Assembly: GCF_001297015.1 (NCBI RefSeq)
Contig: NZ_LIGE01000014.1
Location: 1 to 48,842, forward strand
Length of the DNA: 48,842 nt
From: Pseudomonas sp. RIT-PI-r
Lineage (GTDB): Bacteria; Pseudomonadota; Gammaproteobacteria; Pseudomonadales; Pseudomonadaceae
Reading direction: 5' to 3'
In this document: positions 16,564 through 26,600 of the stretch, in pieces
Layout: the number at the start of each line of letters is the position of its first letter
Numbering within the stretch: the stretch's first letter is position 1
The notes under the pieces: model-generated
The model's input: the letters and a program-made list of their open reading frames with translations, nothing else
Told to the model about the DNA's origin: nothing
Databases searched by the model: none
Position numbers and translations under genes: made by a program

Positions 16564-18099
16564 ATGCACCGCAGCGACGTATTGATCATCGGCGCCGGCC
16601 CGACCGGACTGGTGTTGGCCCTGTGGCTGAGCAAACTCGGCGTGCGCGCGCGCATCATCGATAAAACCGCCGCGCCCGGCACCACCTCACGGGCGCTGGC
16701 AGTGCAGGCGCGCACCCTTGAGTTGTATCGGCAACTCGATCTGGCCGACACCGTGGTACGCAACGGCCATCGGGTCGCAGCGGCGAATTTCTGGGTCAAT
16801 GGCAAACCGGTCGCGCAGTTGCCGCTCAACCGCATCGGCGAAGGCCTCACGCCTTACGCATTCGTCGAAATTTTCCCGCAGGATCAGCACGAACGGCTGC
16901 TGATCGAGCGCCTCGAAGACTATGGCGTGACGGTTGAACGCAACACCACGCTGGAAAGTTTCGAAGAAAGCGGCGACGGTCTCACCGCGCATTTGCGCCT
17001 GGCCGATGGCGAGCAGGAAATCTGTCAGGCCTGCTACCTCGCAGGGTGCGATGGCGCCCGCTCAGTGGTGCGCAAAACCCTCGACGCCGGGTTTCCCGGT
17101 GGCACCTATCAGCAGATTTTCTACGTCGCCGACGTCAAGGCCAGCGGCCCGGCGATGAACGGCGAGTTGCATCTGGATCTGGATGAAGCGGACTTTCTCG
17201 CCGTGTTTCCGCTGGCCGGCGACGGCCGCGCGCGGTTGATCGGCACAGTGCGTGACGAGCGCGCGGATCGCGCCGAAACTCTGGAATTTTCCGACGTCAG
17301 CAGCCGCGCCATCGAACACCTGAAAGTGCACATCGAAGACGTGCACTGGTTTTCGACCTACCGCGTGCATCATCGCGTGGCCGAGCACTTTCGCAGTGGT
17401 CGCACCTTTCTGCTCGGCGATGCCGCCCATGTGCACAGCCCGGCCGGCGGACAAGGGATGAACACGGGGATCGGCGATGCGATCAATCTGGCGTGGAAAC
17501 TCGCCGCGGTACTCAGCGGCGGCGCAGAATCAAACCTGCTCGACAGCTATGAAACCGAGCGCATTGCCTTCGCCCGTCGACTGGTTTCGACCACCGATAA
17601 AGTCTTCAGCTTCGTCACCGCCGAGGGACGCATGGCTGATCTGCTGCGCATGCGCGTGGCGCCATTTCTGATCCCGAAAATGGCCTCGTTCGAAGCCAGC
17701 CGCGAATTTCTCTTTCGCACGGTCTCGCAAGTTACCCTCAACTATCGCGGCATGCCGCTCAGCCAGGGCACAGCCGGCCACGTGCACGGCGGCGACCGCT
17801 TGACGTGGGCGCATGATGGTGAGGGGGATAACTACGAACCGCTGCGCCAGCCGTGCTGGCAGGTGCATGTGTACGGCGACACCAGCGACGAAATGATCGC
17901 CTGGTGCCACGAACATCATTTGCCGCTGCACGTGTTCGATTGGCGCCCGGCGTTTGAAACGGCGGGGTTGGGGCGTAACGGTTTCTACCTGCTGCGCCCG
18001 GATACCTATGTGGCGATTGCGGATAACAGTGCAGATCCGAAGGTGATCGAACGTTACCTACGCGATCACGGGATCCGCCCGTTCTTTGCCTGCCTCTGA
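16564..18099 (+). CDS. FAD-dependent aromatic monooxygenase (PheA/TfdB type)
   Basis: A 511-residue flavoprotein hydroxylase. The N-terminal dinucleotide fold has VLIIGAGPTGLVLALWLSKLG (about 5-25) and an acidic end (IIDK). The DG motif is CDGARSVVRKTL near residue 160, and the GD motif LLGDAAHVHSPAGGQGMNTGIGDAINLAWKLA is near 284-315. The C-terminal 100 residues resemble the thioredoxin-like domain of phenol hydroxylases. These enzymes use NAD(P)H and O2 to hydroxylate an aromatic or similar ring. The gene stands alone between a terminator and a REPIN, so its substrate cannot be deduced from context. Confidence 0.9.
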   Translation: MHRSDVLIIGAGPTGLVLALWLSKLGVRARIIDKTAAPGTTSRALAVQARTLELYRQLDLADTVVRNGHRVAAANFWVNGKPVAQLPLNRIGEGLTPYAFVEIFPQDQHERLLIERLEDYGVTVERNTTLESFEESGDGLTAHLRLADGEQEICQACYLAGCDGARSVVRKTLDAGFPGGTYQQIFYVADVKASGPAMNGELHLDLDEADFLAVFPLAGDGRARLIGTVRDERADRAETLEFSDVSSRAIEHLKVHIEDVHWFSTYRVHHRVAEHFRSGRTFLLGDAAHVHSPAGGQGMNTGIGDAINLAWKLAAVLSGGAESNLLDSYETERIAFARRLVSTTDKVFSFVTAEGRMADLLRMRVAPFLIPKMASFEASREFLFRTVSQVTLNYRGMPLSQGTAGHVHGGDRLTWAHDGEGDNYEPLRQPCWQVHVYGDTSDEMIAWCHEHHLPLHVFDWRPAFETAGLGRNGFYLLRPDTYVAIADNSADPKVIERYLRDHGIRPFFACL

Positions 18100-18118
18100 C
18101 CCAAGGAAACCACAAGAA

Positions 18119-18214
18119 CCTGTGGGAGCTGGCTTGCCAGCGATAGCGGTGGATCAGTCAAGATTGATTTTGACTGTGCTGACGCTATCGCTGGCAAGCC
18201 AGCTCTCACAGGGT
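18119..18214. repeat. REPIN, class A
   Basis: CTGTGGGAGCTGGCTTGCCAGC and its inverse copy (one mismatch, AGCTCTCACAG) flank a 45-bp spacer between the convergent monooxygenase and hemB genes. Confidence 0.92.
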
Positions 18215-18227
18215 TGTGCGTTGGTCT

Positions 18228-19202
18228 TTAGATCCCGGCCAAGGCCAGATCCATCGCAAAGTAAGTGAAGATCAAATCAGCACCCGCACGCTTGATCGCG
18301 CCGAGGCTTTCGCGCACCACACGATCTTCATCAATCGCACCAGCCTGTGCGCCGAACTTGATCATCGCGTACTCGCCGCTGACCTGGTACGCCGACAGCG
18401 GCAGGTTCGAGGCCTCGCGAATGTCGCGGATGATGTCGAGGTAGGCGCCGGCCGGTTTGACCATCAGCGCATCGGCACCTTCCTGTTCGTCAAGCAGTGA
18501 CTCGCGCAGGGCTTCGCGGCGGTTCATCGGGTTCATCTGATAGCTTTTGCGGTCGCCTTTCAGCGCGCTGCCACCGGCCTCGCGGAACGGGCCATAGAGC
18601 GCCGAAGCGAACTTGGTCGAATACGCCATGATCGGAATCTGCGTGAACCCGGCGGCGTCGAGCGCCTGGCGAATCGCCCGCACCTGACCGTCCATCGCTG
18701 CCGAGGGCGCAATCACATCAGCGCCAGCGCTGGCTGCTGCCACCGCTTGTTTGCCGAGGTTGATCAGGGTCTGGTCGTTGTCGACTTCATGGTTATGCAT
18801 CACGCCGCAGTGGCCGTGATCGGTGTATTCGCAGAAGCAGGTGTCAGACATCACGATCATTTCCGGCACGGCGTCCTTAGCGATGCGCGACATGCGCGAA
18901 ACCAGACCGTCTTCGCGCCAGGTGTCGCTGCCGTTGCCATCCAGATGATGCGACACGCCGAAGGTCATCACCGACTTGATGCCAGCACGGGCATAGCGCT
19001 CGATTTCGCTGGCCAGTTTGCGCTCGGGAATGCGCATCACACCGGGCATGCTCTTGATCGGCACGAAATCGTCGATTTCTTCTTCGACGAAGATCGGCAG
19101 GACCAGATCGTTCAGGCTGAATTCGGTTTCCTGGAACAGGCTGCGCAGGCTCGCATTGCGGCGCAGACGGCGGGGACGTGCTTCGGGGAACTGGCTGGAC
19201 AT
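18228..19202 (-). CDS. hemB: Porphobilinogen synthase (delta-aminolevulinate dehydratase), zinc type
   Basis: A 324-residue enzyme that condenses two 5-aminolevulinate molecules to porphobilinogen in heme synthesis. The catalytic lysines lie in [12 protein letters not shown] (about residue 195) and [11 protein letters not shown] (about 247). The metal-site segment reads [15 protein letters not shown], with the three cysteines that bind catalytic zinc in E. coli HemB. Overall the protein is strikingly like the enterobacterial enzyme. The well-studied P. aeruginosa HemB lacks these cysteines and uses magnesium, so this is probably a second, zinc-type paralogue. AGGAAAG precedes the ATG. It is transcribed alone. 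Confidence 0.97.
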   Translation of the reverse strand: MSSQFPEARPRRLRRNASLRSLFQETEFSLNDLVLPIFVEEEIDDFVPIKSMPGVMRIPERKLASEIERYARAGIKSVMTFGVSHHLDGNGSDTWREDGLVSRMSRIAKDAVPEMIVMSDTCFCEYTDHGHCGVMHNHEVDNDQTLINLGKQAVAAASAGADVIAPSAAMDGQVRAIRQALDAAGFTQIPIMAYSTKFASALYGPFREAGGSALKGDRKSYQMNPMNRREALRESLLDEQEGADALMVKPAGAYLDIIRDIREASNLPLSAYQVSGEYAMIKFGAQAGAIDEDRVVRESLGAIKRAGADLIFTYFAMDLALAGI

Positions 19203-19340
19203 GGGGCTTTCCTGAAATCGGCAGATGAGACGAAAGTCGTAGGGGGCGAAGCTTATGCCTTGCGGGGGTTGGGGTACAAACCTGGATCAATCAAGAGAGC
19301 GTTACTGGGGGTGTAACAATCTTTCAGAACACTGTAAATC

Positions 19341-19436
19341 CCTGTGGGAGCTGGCTTGCCAGCGATGGCGGTGGTTCAGTCAACATAGATGTCGACTGTG
19401 CCGGCGTCATCGCTGGCAAGCCAGCTCCCACAGGGT
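19341..19436. repeat. REPIN, class A
   Basis: CCTGTGGGAGCTGGCTTGCCAGC and its inverse copy (GCTGGCAAGCCAGCTCCCACAG) lie upstream of hemB and downstream of the glutathione transferase gene. Confidence 0.93.
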
Positions 19437-19455
19437 TATGTGTGTAGTCCGAAAA

Positions 19456-20154
19456 TTACGAGGGAATGGTCAAGCCGCGAATGACCGCTGGGCGGGCCAG
19501 GAAGCGCTCCAGCACACGGGTGACATTCGGGAAGTTCTGGATGCCGACCAGATCACCCGCCTCATAAAAGCCGATCAAGTTACGCACCCACGGGAACGTG
19601 GCGATGTCGGCGATGGTGTAGCGCTCGCCCATGATCCAGTCGCGTCCTTCCAGGCGACCGTCGAGGACTTTGAGCAGGCGTTTGCTTTCGTCGACATAAC
19701 GATCACGCGGGCGCTTGTCTTCGTAATCCTTGCCGGCGAATTTGTTGAAGAACCCCAATTGGCCAAACATCGGGCCGATACCGCCCATCTGGAACATCAG
19801 CCACTGAATGGTTTCGTAGCGCAACGCGCCTTCCTGAGCGAGCAATTGGCCGCTTTTGTCGGCCAGATAAATCAGGATCGCGCCGGACTCGAACAACGGC
19901 AGTGGCTGGCCTTGCGGGCCGTGAGGGTCGAGGATCGCCGGGATCTTGTTGTTCGGGCTCAGCGACAGGAACTCGGGGGAATGCTGATCGTTGGCGTCGA
20001 AAGCGACCTTGTGCGGCTCATACGGCAGGCCAATCTCTTCGAGCATGATCGAGACTTTGACGCCGTTGGGGGTCGGCAACGAGTAGAGCTGAATCCAGTC
20101 AGGGAACTGCGCCGGCCATTTTTGGGTGATCGGGAACGCGGACAGATCGGGCAT
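19456..20154 (-). CDS. Glutathione S-transferase, YghU/Nu-like
   Basis: A 232-residue cytosolic transferase. The thioredoxin-like N-terminal domain starts at about residue 18 with LYSLPTPNGVKVSIMLEEIGLPYEP, and SPNNKIPAILD and LFESGAILIYLAD form the glutathione site. The TPNG motif in place of a catalytic Tyr/Ser/Cys is typical of the YghU/Ure2-like Nu class, which often has disulfide-bond reductase activity. The C-terminal helical domain includes DWIMGERYTIADIATFPWVRNL. The start at 20154 (MPDLSAF) is chosen by family similarity; an ATG at 20163 is possible, and longer starts run into a REPIN. Confidence 0.92.
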   Translation of the reverse strand: MPDLSAFPITQKWPAQFPDWIQLYSLPTPNGVKVSIMLEEIGLPYEPHKVAFDANDQHSPEFLSLSPNNKIPAILDPHGPQGQPLPLFESGAILIYLADKSGQLLAQEGALRYETIQWLMFQMGGIGPMFGQLGFFNKFAGKDYEDKRPRDRYVDESKRLLKVLDGRLEGRDWIMGERYTIADIATFPWVRNLIGFYEAGDLVGIQNFPNVTRVLERFLARPAVIRGLTIPS

Positions 20155-20191
20155 GGGAAGCATCCAGTCACAAATTGAACCCCGATCATAA

Positions 20192-20276
20192 TGTAGGCGC
20201 TGCCGCAGGCTGCGATCTTTTGATTTTGAGCCTTTGAACAAGCGTAAAAGATCGCAGCCTGCGGCGGCTCCTACAC
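20192..20276. repeat. REPIN, class C, imperfect
   Basis: ATGTAGGCGCTGCCGCAGGCTGCGATCTTTTGA and an inverse copy with several mismatches (GCGGCGGCTCCTACA) lie just upstream of the glutathione transferase start. Confidence 0.88.
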
Positions 20277-20498
20277 GAACCGTAACATCCTGTCGTTAAC
20301 CTGCAACCAAGCCGTTGGAACGAGCCGTTAAAGTGCTGCGCATTCGCCCGGATCGAACCAAATGGGCCTCAGGGGACTCTGAGCTATGCCTTTCTCGCAG
20401 AGGAAGCCGTTCACGACAGGGAAATCACCCGGTGCTGGGAGCCCGCGGTGCAAAGGTTTGTCAGCCTTAACCGAATTTGCTGAAGAATCCTTTATTAC
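20277..20498. other. Leader region of the phosphatase gene, no gene seen
   Basis: No credible ORF. It contains a CTCAG-GGGA-CTCTGAG hairpin (about 20370-20386) and a C/G-rich stretch before the phosphatase start. I recognise no riboswitch or named promoter. Confidence 0.4.
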
Positions 20499-21173
20499 AT
20501 GACGAACCTTTTGAGATTCGCCAAACGCTTCAAACATCGCGCCTATGTGGTCTTGCCCTCGCTGCTGGCGGTCAGTGCATTGTTCCTGTCGCTGGAGTCC
20601 AGCGAAAGTCGCGCGCAACCGGTCGACGGCACCCAGACCCTGGTGTTCCTGCGCCACGCGGAAAAGCCGGAGGGCGGTCTCGGCCAGCTCAACTGCCAGG
20701 GCTTGAACCGCGCGATCGACCTGTCGACGCTGCTGCCGGCAAAATTCGGCAAGGCCGATTACGTATTCGCCGCGAACCCGACGCGCAACGTCGAGGAAGG
20801 CGAACTGGACAACTCCTACAGCTACATTCGTCCGCTGATGACCATCAGCCCGGCGGCGATCAAGCTCGGCCTGCCCGTGAACATCGAGTTCTCCGCCAAT
20901 GACACCAGCGACCTGGCCCGCGAACTGCTCGACGACAAGTATCACAACTCGACGATTTATACCGCGTGGTCGCACGGCTATCTGCCGGAATTGATCAACA
21001 AGGTCGCGGGCAAAGCGGTCGGCGGCAAACAGAACATTACCGATGACTGGTCAGGCGATGATTTCGACTCGCTGTATGTGCTGACCCTGACCTGGCACAA
21101 CGGCAAGGCCAGTCTGCAGAGCCACAGCTACAAGCAGGGGCTGGATCATGGCAAGGAAACCTGTCCGACCTGA
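20499..21173 (+). CDS. Exported histidine phosphatase family protein
   Basis: A 224-residue protein with a hydrophobic N-terminal segment (YVVLPSLLAVSALFLSL, about 16-32) acting as signal or anchor, followed by ESRAQPVDGTQ. The catalytic motif is LVFLRHAEKPEGG (RHAEK, His near 53), and a second conserved His is in TAWSHGYLPELI (about 157). These mark the histidine phosphatase (phosphoglycerate-mutase-like) superfamily. The substrate is unknown. It is transcribed alone and is convergent with mnmH. The long open minus frame covering it is a shadow. Confidence 0.85.
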   Translation: MTNLLRFAKRFKHRAYVVLPSLLAVSALFLSLESSESRAQPVDGTQTLVFLRHAEKPEGGLGQLNCQGLNRAIDLSTLLPAKFGKADYVFAANPTRNVEEGELDNSYSYIRPLMTISPAAIKLGLPVNIEFSANDTSDLARELLDDKYHNSTIYTAWSHGYLPELINKVAGKAVGGKQNITDDWSGDDFDSLYVLTLTWHNGKASLQSHSYKQGLDHGKETCPT

Positions 21174-21196
21174 GTCATTCGTTGCCTTACAGGCCC

Positions 21197-21218
21197 CATC
21201 GCTGGCAAGCCAGCGATG
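21197..21218. repeat. Solitary class A REP
   Basis: CATCGCTGGC-AA-GCCAGCGATG is a near-perfect palindrome between two convergent genes. It can fold as a hairpin and may help to end both transcripts. Confidence 0.8.
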
Positions 21219-21233
21219 AGGCCGGCAAAAACA

Positions 21234-22340
21234 CTATGAATCTTTCTGGTTCACCCGCTCGCGCAAATACTCAAGCACCGCCCCACGCTCCCCGGCGAAC
21301 TCGATCCGCCCGCCCTTCTTCTCGCGCTGAAACACATACATCGGGTCGTAATACTCGCGCAGCAAGCCCTCGATCCAGCCACGATGCAGATCCACTGCGC
21401 CGCTGCGCGCCTGCTCAATCAATGCCTCTTCCATCAACAGCAACATGCGCTGATGCCGCTCGCCGCCGAGGCGTTTCTGCACGTTATTCAGGCTCTCGAG
21501 CAGGCGCTCCGAGAACAGCGTAAAGCCCTCCTCCCCGTGCACCGTGGCAAATTCCGCCGACAGATCGACCACGTAATCACGCAGGATCCGCTCGACGCGA
21601 TCGTCAAAACTGTCCTCCAGCCACACCATCGGGTATTGCTGCATGCCCTGGTACAGCGGCAGCGGCAAGGCACAGCTGCCGACCACCCGGCTTTCGTCCT
21701 CGAGCACAAACTGCTCGATCCCGGCATCGCGCTTTTTGAGGATGTCGATGGCCAGACGGTTTTCAAAATCGATGTTCGACGGCTGCCCGGTGGCGCGCTT
21801 GCCGAAACTGGAACCGCGATGATTGGCGTGGCCTTCCAGATCCAGGCCATTGCGTAACTGCACCAGCACTTCGGTCTTGCCGGTGCCGGTCATGCCGCCC
21901 AGCAGGACGAAATCACACTGCGCGATGGCCTGTTCAGTGGTATCGATGAGGAAGTTGCGCATGGCCTTGTAACCACCACCGACGCGCGGATAGTCGATGC
22001 CCGCCTCGTCACGCAGCCATTGCTGGGTGATCTGCGACCGCAGACCGCCACGAAAACAATAGATAAAACCATCAGGATGGACCCGGGCGAAATCGGCCCA
22101 GGCCTGGATGCGTTCGGCTTTCACCGCGCCGGCCACCAATTGATGGCCCAACTCGATGGCCGCTTGCTGACCGTGTTGCTTGTAGCAGGTGCCGATCTTC
22201 TGCCGCTCGATGTCGTTCATCAGCGGCAAATTGATCACGCCGGGGAATGCGCCCTTGTGAAACTCGACCGGCGCGCGGGCATCCATCAGCGGCCGGTCGT
22301 TGAGGAAAATGTCTCGATAGTCAGTGCAGTCGCGGAGCAT
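21234..22340 (-). CDS. mnmH: tRNA 2-selenouridine synthase
   Basis: A 368-residue enzyme (also SelU/YbbB) that converts 2-thiouridine at the wobble position of certain tRNAs to 2-selenouridine through a geranylated intermediate. The N-terminal rhodanese domain has the catalytic Cys in [14 protein letters not shown] (about residue 96). A P-loop [10 protein letters not shown] lies near 147. The start ATG overlaps the selD stop by one base. SelD supplies its selenophosphate, so the pair forms a functional operon. Confidence 0.96.
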   Translation of the reverse strand: MLRDCTDYRDIFLNDRPLMDARAPVEFHKGAFPGVINLPLMNDIERQKIGTCYKQHGQQAAIELGHQLVAGAVKAERIQAWADFARVHPDGFIYCFRGGLRSQITQQWLRDEAGIDYPRVGGGYKAMRNFLIDTTEQAIAQCDFVLLGGMTGTGKTEVLVQLRNGLDLEGHANHRGSSFGKRATGQPSNIDFENRLAIDILKKRDAGIEQFVLEDESRVVGSCALPLPLYQGMQQYPMVWLEDSFDDRVERILRDYVVDLSAEFATVHGEEGFTLFSERLLESLNNVQKRLGGERHQRMLLLMEEALIEQARSGAVDLHRGWIEGLLREYYDPMYVFQREKKGGRIEFAGERGAVLEYLRERVNQKDS

Positions 22341-23374
22341 CAGATCACCTCGACTGCGTTCGTCTGTCGCTCAACCAGCTCACCGATTGACGCCAGATTC
22401 AGACCCAGCTCAGCGGCGACGGCAAGGAACTCGTCATTGCCTTCAGGGGTAACGGCGATCAGCAGACCACCGCTGGTTTGCGGGTCGCAGAGCACGCGTT
22501 TGTGCAGTTCCTGCACGCGGCCGACCTTGCTCGCATAGCTGTCGAAATTGCGCAACGTACCGCCCGGGACGCAGCCCTGATCGAGGTAGTACTCGACGCT
22601 GTCCAGACGCGGCACGCGGTCATAAGCGATGCGCGCCGTCAGCTTACTGCCGTCCGCCATTTCCACCAGATGCCCGAGCAGACCGAAACCGGTGACGTCG
22701 GTCATCGCCGTGATGCCGGCGAGTTTGCCGAAGCGACTGCCGGGTTTGTTCAGGGTGCACATCCAGTCGCGGGCCACGCCAACATCGGCGGCGCGCAATT
22801 TGCCCTTCTTCTCGGCCGTGGTGAGGATGCCGATGCCCAGCGGTTTGGTCAGGTACAACAGGCAACCGGCGGTCGCGGTGTCGTTGCGCTTCATGTGGCG
22901 TTTTTCCACCAGACCGGTGACGGCGAGGCCGAAAATCGGCTCCGGCGCGTCGATCGAATGCCCGCCCGCCAACGGAATGCCCGCCGCGTCGCAAACGGCG
23001 CGGCCGCCGCGAATCACTTCGCGCGCGACTTCCGGCGCCAGCACATTGACCGGCCAGCCGAGGATCGCGATGGCCATCAACGGATCGCCGCCCATCGCGT
23101 AGATGTCGCTGATCGCGTTGGTCGCAGCAATGCGGCCGAAGTCGAACGGGTCGTCGACGATCGGCATGAAGAAGTCCGTGGTCGAGACCACGCCGCGTTC
23201 GGCATCGATCTCGTAGACCGCCGCGTCATCACGCGAGGCGTTGCCGACCCACAGTTTCGGATCGAGGTTCTGCGCACCGCTGCCGGCCAGAATCACTTCC
23301 AGCACCTGCGGGGAAATCTTGCAGCCGCAACCGGCGCCGTGGCTGTATTGGGTCAGACGAATCGGCTCGCTCAT
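22340..23374 (-). CDS. selD: Selenide, water dikinase (selenophosphate synthetase)
   Basis: A 344-residue enzyme that makes selenophosphate from selenide and ATP. The N terminus has the catalytic segment [10 protein letters not shown] with Cys16, Cys18 and Lys19, matching E. coli Cys17, Cys19 and Lys20; Cys is used, not selenocysteine. Further landmarks are [45 protein letters not shown] and a late DPQTSGGLL. It is the first gene of the selD-mnmH operon. A 113-bp repeat lies 58 bp upstream of its start and probably forms part of the promoter region. Confidence 0.97.
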   Translation of the reverse strand: MSEPIRLTQYSHGAGCGCKISPQVLEVILAGSGAQNLDPKLWVGNASRDDAAVYEIDAERGVVSTTDFFMPIVDDPFDFGRIAATNAISDIYAMGGDPLMAIAILGWPVNVLAPEVAREVIRGGRAVCDAAGIPLAGGHSIDAPEPIFGLAVTGLVEKRHMKRNDTATAGCLLYLTKPLGIGILTTAEKKGKLRAADVGVARDWMCTLNKPGSRFGKLAGITAMTDVTGFGLLGHLVEMADGSKLTARIAYDRVPRLDSVEYYLDQGCVPGGTLRNFDSYASKVGRVQELHKRVLCDPQTSGGLLIAVTPEGNDEFLAVAAELGLNLASIGELVERQTNAVEVI

Positions 23375-23431
23375 GGGGGAGTCTCAGGCTGTTAATGGGG
23401 CCGATTCTAGCAGAGCACGCCGGGTCTATCC

Positions 23432-23544
23432 GATCGTTCCCACGCTCCGCGTGGGAATGCAGCCCGGGACGCTCCGCGTCCCTTCACGGAGCCGGAACGC
23501 GGAGCGTCCCTGGAGGCGTTCCCACGCAGAGCGTGGGAACGATC
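23432..23544. repeat. 113-bp palindromic repeat made of nested hairpins
   Basis: The ends GATCGTTCCCACGC and GCGTGGGAACGATC are inverted copies. Inside are further small palindromes: CCCACGCTCCGCGTGGG, GGGACGCTCCGCGTCCC and a GGAACGCGGAGCGTCCC segment. It sits between the autotransporter 3' end and selD. Confidence 0.9.
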
Positions 23545-23559
23545 ATCTGGCGACAAGGC

Positions 23560-23585
23560 AAAAAAAACCGCCCTCACGGGCGGCT
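23560..23585 (-). terminator. Terminator of the autotransporter gene
   Basis: Read on the minus strand, AGCCGCCCGTGAGGGCGGTTTTTTT forms a short GC stem (CCGCCC/GGGCGG) followed by seven Ts, about 20 bp after the autotransporter stop. Confidence 0.88.
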
Positions 23586-23605
23586 AAAAGTGCTTCGACC
23601 CTAAA

Positions 23606-26600
23606 TCAGAAGCCAAGGCTGAAGCTGATGGTCATCGCATGATCGTTGCTGTCGTTCGACAGTTGCCCCGAATAACCGACGCCGAGTTTGCCGGTCGGGC
23701 TGATCTGGAAGTCCACGCCGGCTTCGACAATCGCGCTGTCCTTGGCAATCGGCACGCCTTGGGTGCTGAACGAGGCGCCGCCGTCGATGAAGGTCAGGTC
23801 GGCGTCAGGCTTGGTGTCGCCGAAGGCATGCCGCCAGCCGATGGCCGCGCGCGGGGTGAATTGCCCGCCGTTGGCCAGGGTGATGACTTTGCCGGCGCGC
23901 ACGCCGAGGGTCGAGAAGGTGATGTCCTGATCGGCATCTGCCTCCAGGCGCCCTACTCCGCCTTTCTCCTTGGCCTTGTCGCTGTCGTAGTTGACGTAGG
24001 CCAGCCCGGCGAAAGGCTCAAGGGCAATGCCGCCGGCTTCAATCGTGTAACCGACTTCACCGAACACCTGCGCGCTACGAGCGTCGTAATTGGCCTTCAG
24101 ACGGTCGTTGTAGCTGCCGACGCTGACGTCGCGTTTGGTTTCGATGTCGTGCCAGCTGTAAGCCGCGCCGAGGCGCACCGCCAGTGCATCGAACTGCGAG
24201 TTGAGGTACGCCGCCAAGTGGTAGCTTTCGACGGTGGCATCCGAGCGACGATCATGTGCGTCGAGGTCGCTGCGGGTATAACCGGCGGCCATGCCCACGC
24301 GCCACTGGTCATCGAGTTGCTTGTCGGTGCCGAGCATGAAACCGCTGAGGTTACGGTCGAGGCTGGCGCTATTGCTGTCGCCATCCGACTCACCCCAGGC
24401 GCCGAGAGCGCGGGCCCAGCCAACCATTTCGCCGTGGCAACCGTTGCTGCTCAGTTGGTTGCCACTTGGCGCCAGGGCACGGCGTGGATCATCCGCCGCG
24501 CTGCATGACGGTTGGCGCATGCGATCGTTGACTGCGTCACGCACATAGCGCGAATCCTCGAGGATGGCGCTGGCGGTGCTGGCGTGGATCTCACCGGACA
24601 GACTGTCGAAGGCATTACGCGCACCGGCGACGCTGAGGTTGACGATTTCGTTCTGCAACGCCGCACCCGCTGGGCCGTTGTTCGACAGCGCAGTAGCAGT
24701 CCGGAACTGGTTGCCGGTGGCGGCGACATCGGCGAACGAGTTGCCATTGCGGCTGACCACCAGGTTCACTGCGTTGGTGTCATATACCAGTGCAGTGTTG
24801 AGGAACGCGTATTGCGGCAGGTCTGCGGCGCTGAAGGTGCCATTTACGCCACCACCCGCGGTGATCAGCGAATACGTGGTGTTGCCGGTGAACGGTGCCA
24901 GCGAGTTCACTTGCAAGGCGCCGCCCAGCGTTGCGGTGCCGCCGATTGCCAGTGGCGTCGCGGTTGGCGAGCTGACCGTCAGGGCCAGCACACCATCGCT
25001 GGCGTTGGTCAGGTTACCGGCCACGCTCAGGGTGCCTGCTTCGGAGCCCGAGGCGACAACGCCATGGTTGACCACCGAACCGACACTGCCGTTACCACTC
25101 AACCCCGCGCCGTTGGCCACGGTGACTTGCCCGCCCAGCGAAGCCCGCGCCGACCGGCTGCCGACTTGCAGCACGCCTTGATCGACCGCGACCGTGCCGC
25201 TGAACGGATTATCGCCGGTCAACAGCAAGGTGCCGGTACCGCGTTTGAGCATCGCGCCAAGTCCGCGCAACGATCCGTTGAACTGACCATTGAAGTTCTG
25301 CACAAAGAACAGCGAAGCATTGTTGAGGATGTTGCCTTGCAGGCTGGTGGTGTTACCGACCAGCGTACCGCCGCTGACCGTGGTGCCACCGCTGTAGGTG
25401 TTGGCGCCGCTCAATACCAGCGTGCCGGAATCAAGCTTCTCGATGCCCCCCGTGCCCACCAGCGGCGCGGAGATTTCCGCACTCCCACCGGCATTGACCC
25501 GCACTGGCGCGAGGCTGCCGTCCGCGCCGTTGACCGGGGTCAGCGTACCGCCAGCCCCCGGAACCAGGCTGTAGCCGCCGGCGAGGAATTGCAGACCGGT
25601 GAAGTTCTGATTGCCCTGCACGGTAACCGTACCCGCTTGACCGCCGAACACCGCGAACTGACCATTTGCAGCCAGGGCCTGAGTACCACTCGGGTCGGTC
25701 CAGTTGGTGTCCGGCCCCCACACACCGCTGCCGCCACCGATGCTGCCGTCCGGATTGGTGGTGCCACCGTTCCAGAACTGCACCTCACCCGGGGTGCCTT
25801 GCACCAGCAGGTTGATCTGATTGGCAATCGCAGTTTGCAGGGTCAGATTGGCCGCCGACACCGGCAGGCTGCCATACACCAGACCGTTGTCGGTCAGGCT
25901 GCCGCCGTAGCTGAACAGTTGATAAACCCCGGTGCCGAAGCCGCCGGCGTTGCTGATGTTCAACGTACCGTCGAGGGTCAGATTGCCGGCGACATTGACC
26001 ACGGTGGTCGAACTGGTCGCCGAGCCGAGGCTGAAATCCAGATTGGTCCCCGAGGACAGTGCCAGCGAACCGACCGACAACGGCGTTGCTGTAGCGCCAC
26101 CGACCAGCGTCGCACCGTCGGCCAGTTGCACCGCGCCGCCGAACTGGCCGCTGCCGCCGACGCTTGCGCCGCTGGCAACGTTGACGTTGGCACTGTTGAG
26201 CGTGCCATTGACCAGCAGGCTGCCGGCTTGCACCGAGGTGTTACCGGTGAAGCCATTATTGCCGGTCAGGAGCAAATCGCCGCTGCCGGTTTTGTTCAGC
26301 GTGCCGGCGCCGGTGAGGTTGCCGGTGTAGCTGCCATCGGCATTCTGCTCAAAGGTCAGCGTGGCGTTGTTGACGATCGCGCCTTGCAGGCTGCTGGTGT
26401 CGCCGAATGTGCTGCCGCCGTTCAGCGTGGTGCCGCCGCTGTAGGTGTTGGCGCCGCTGAGGGTCAGATCGCCTGCGCCATTTTTCACCAGACTGCCCGC
26501 GCCAGTGACAGCGCCGATCAGCGTAGTGTTCTGGTTGCCGGCGAGGGTCAACTGCCCGCCCAGATTGATCGCGTTGGCCAGTTGCAGCGCCGAGGTGCTG

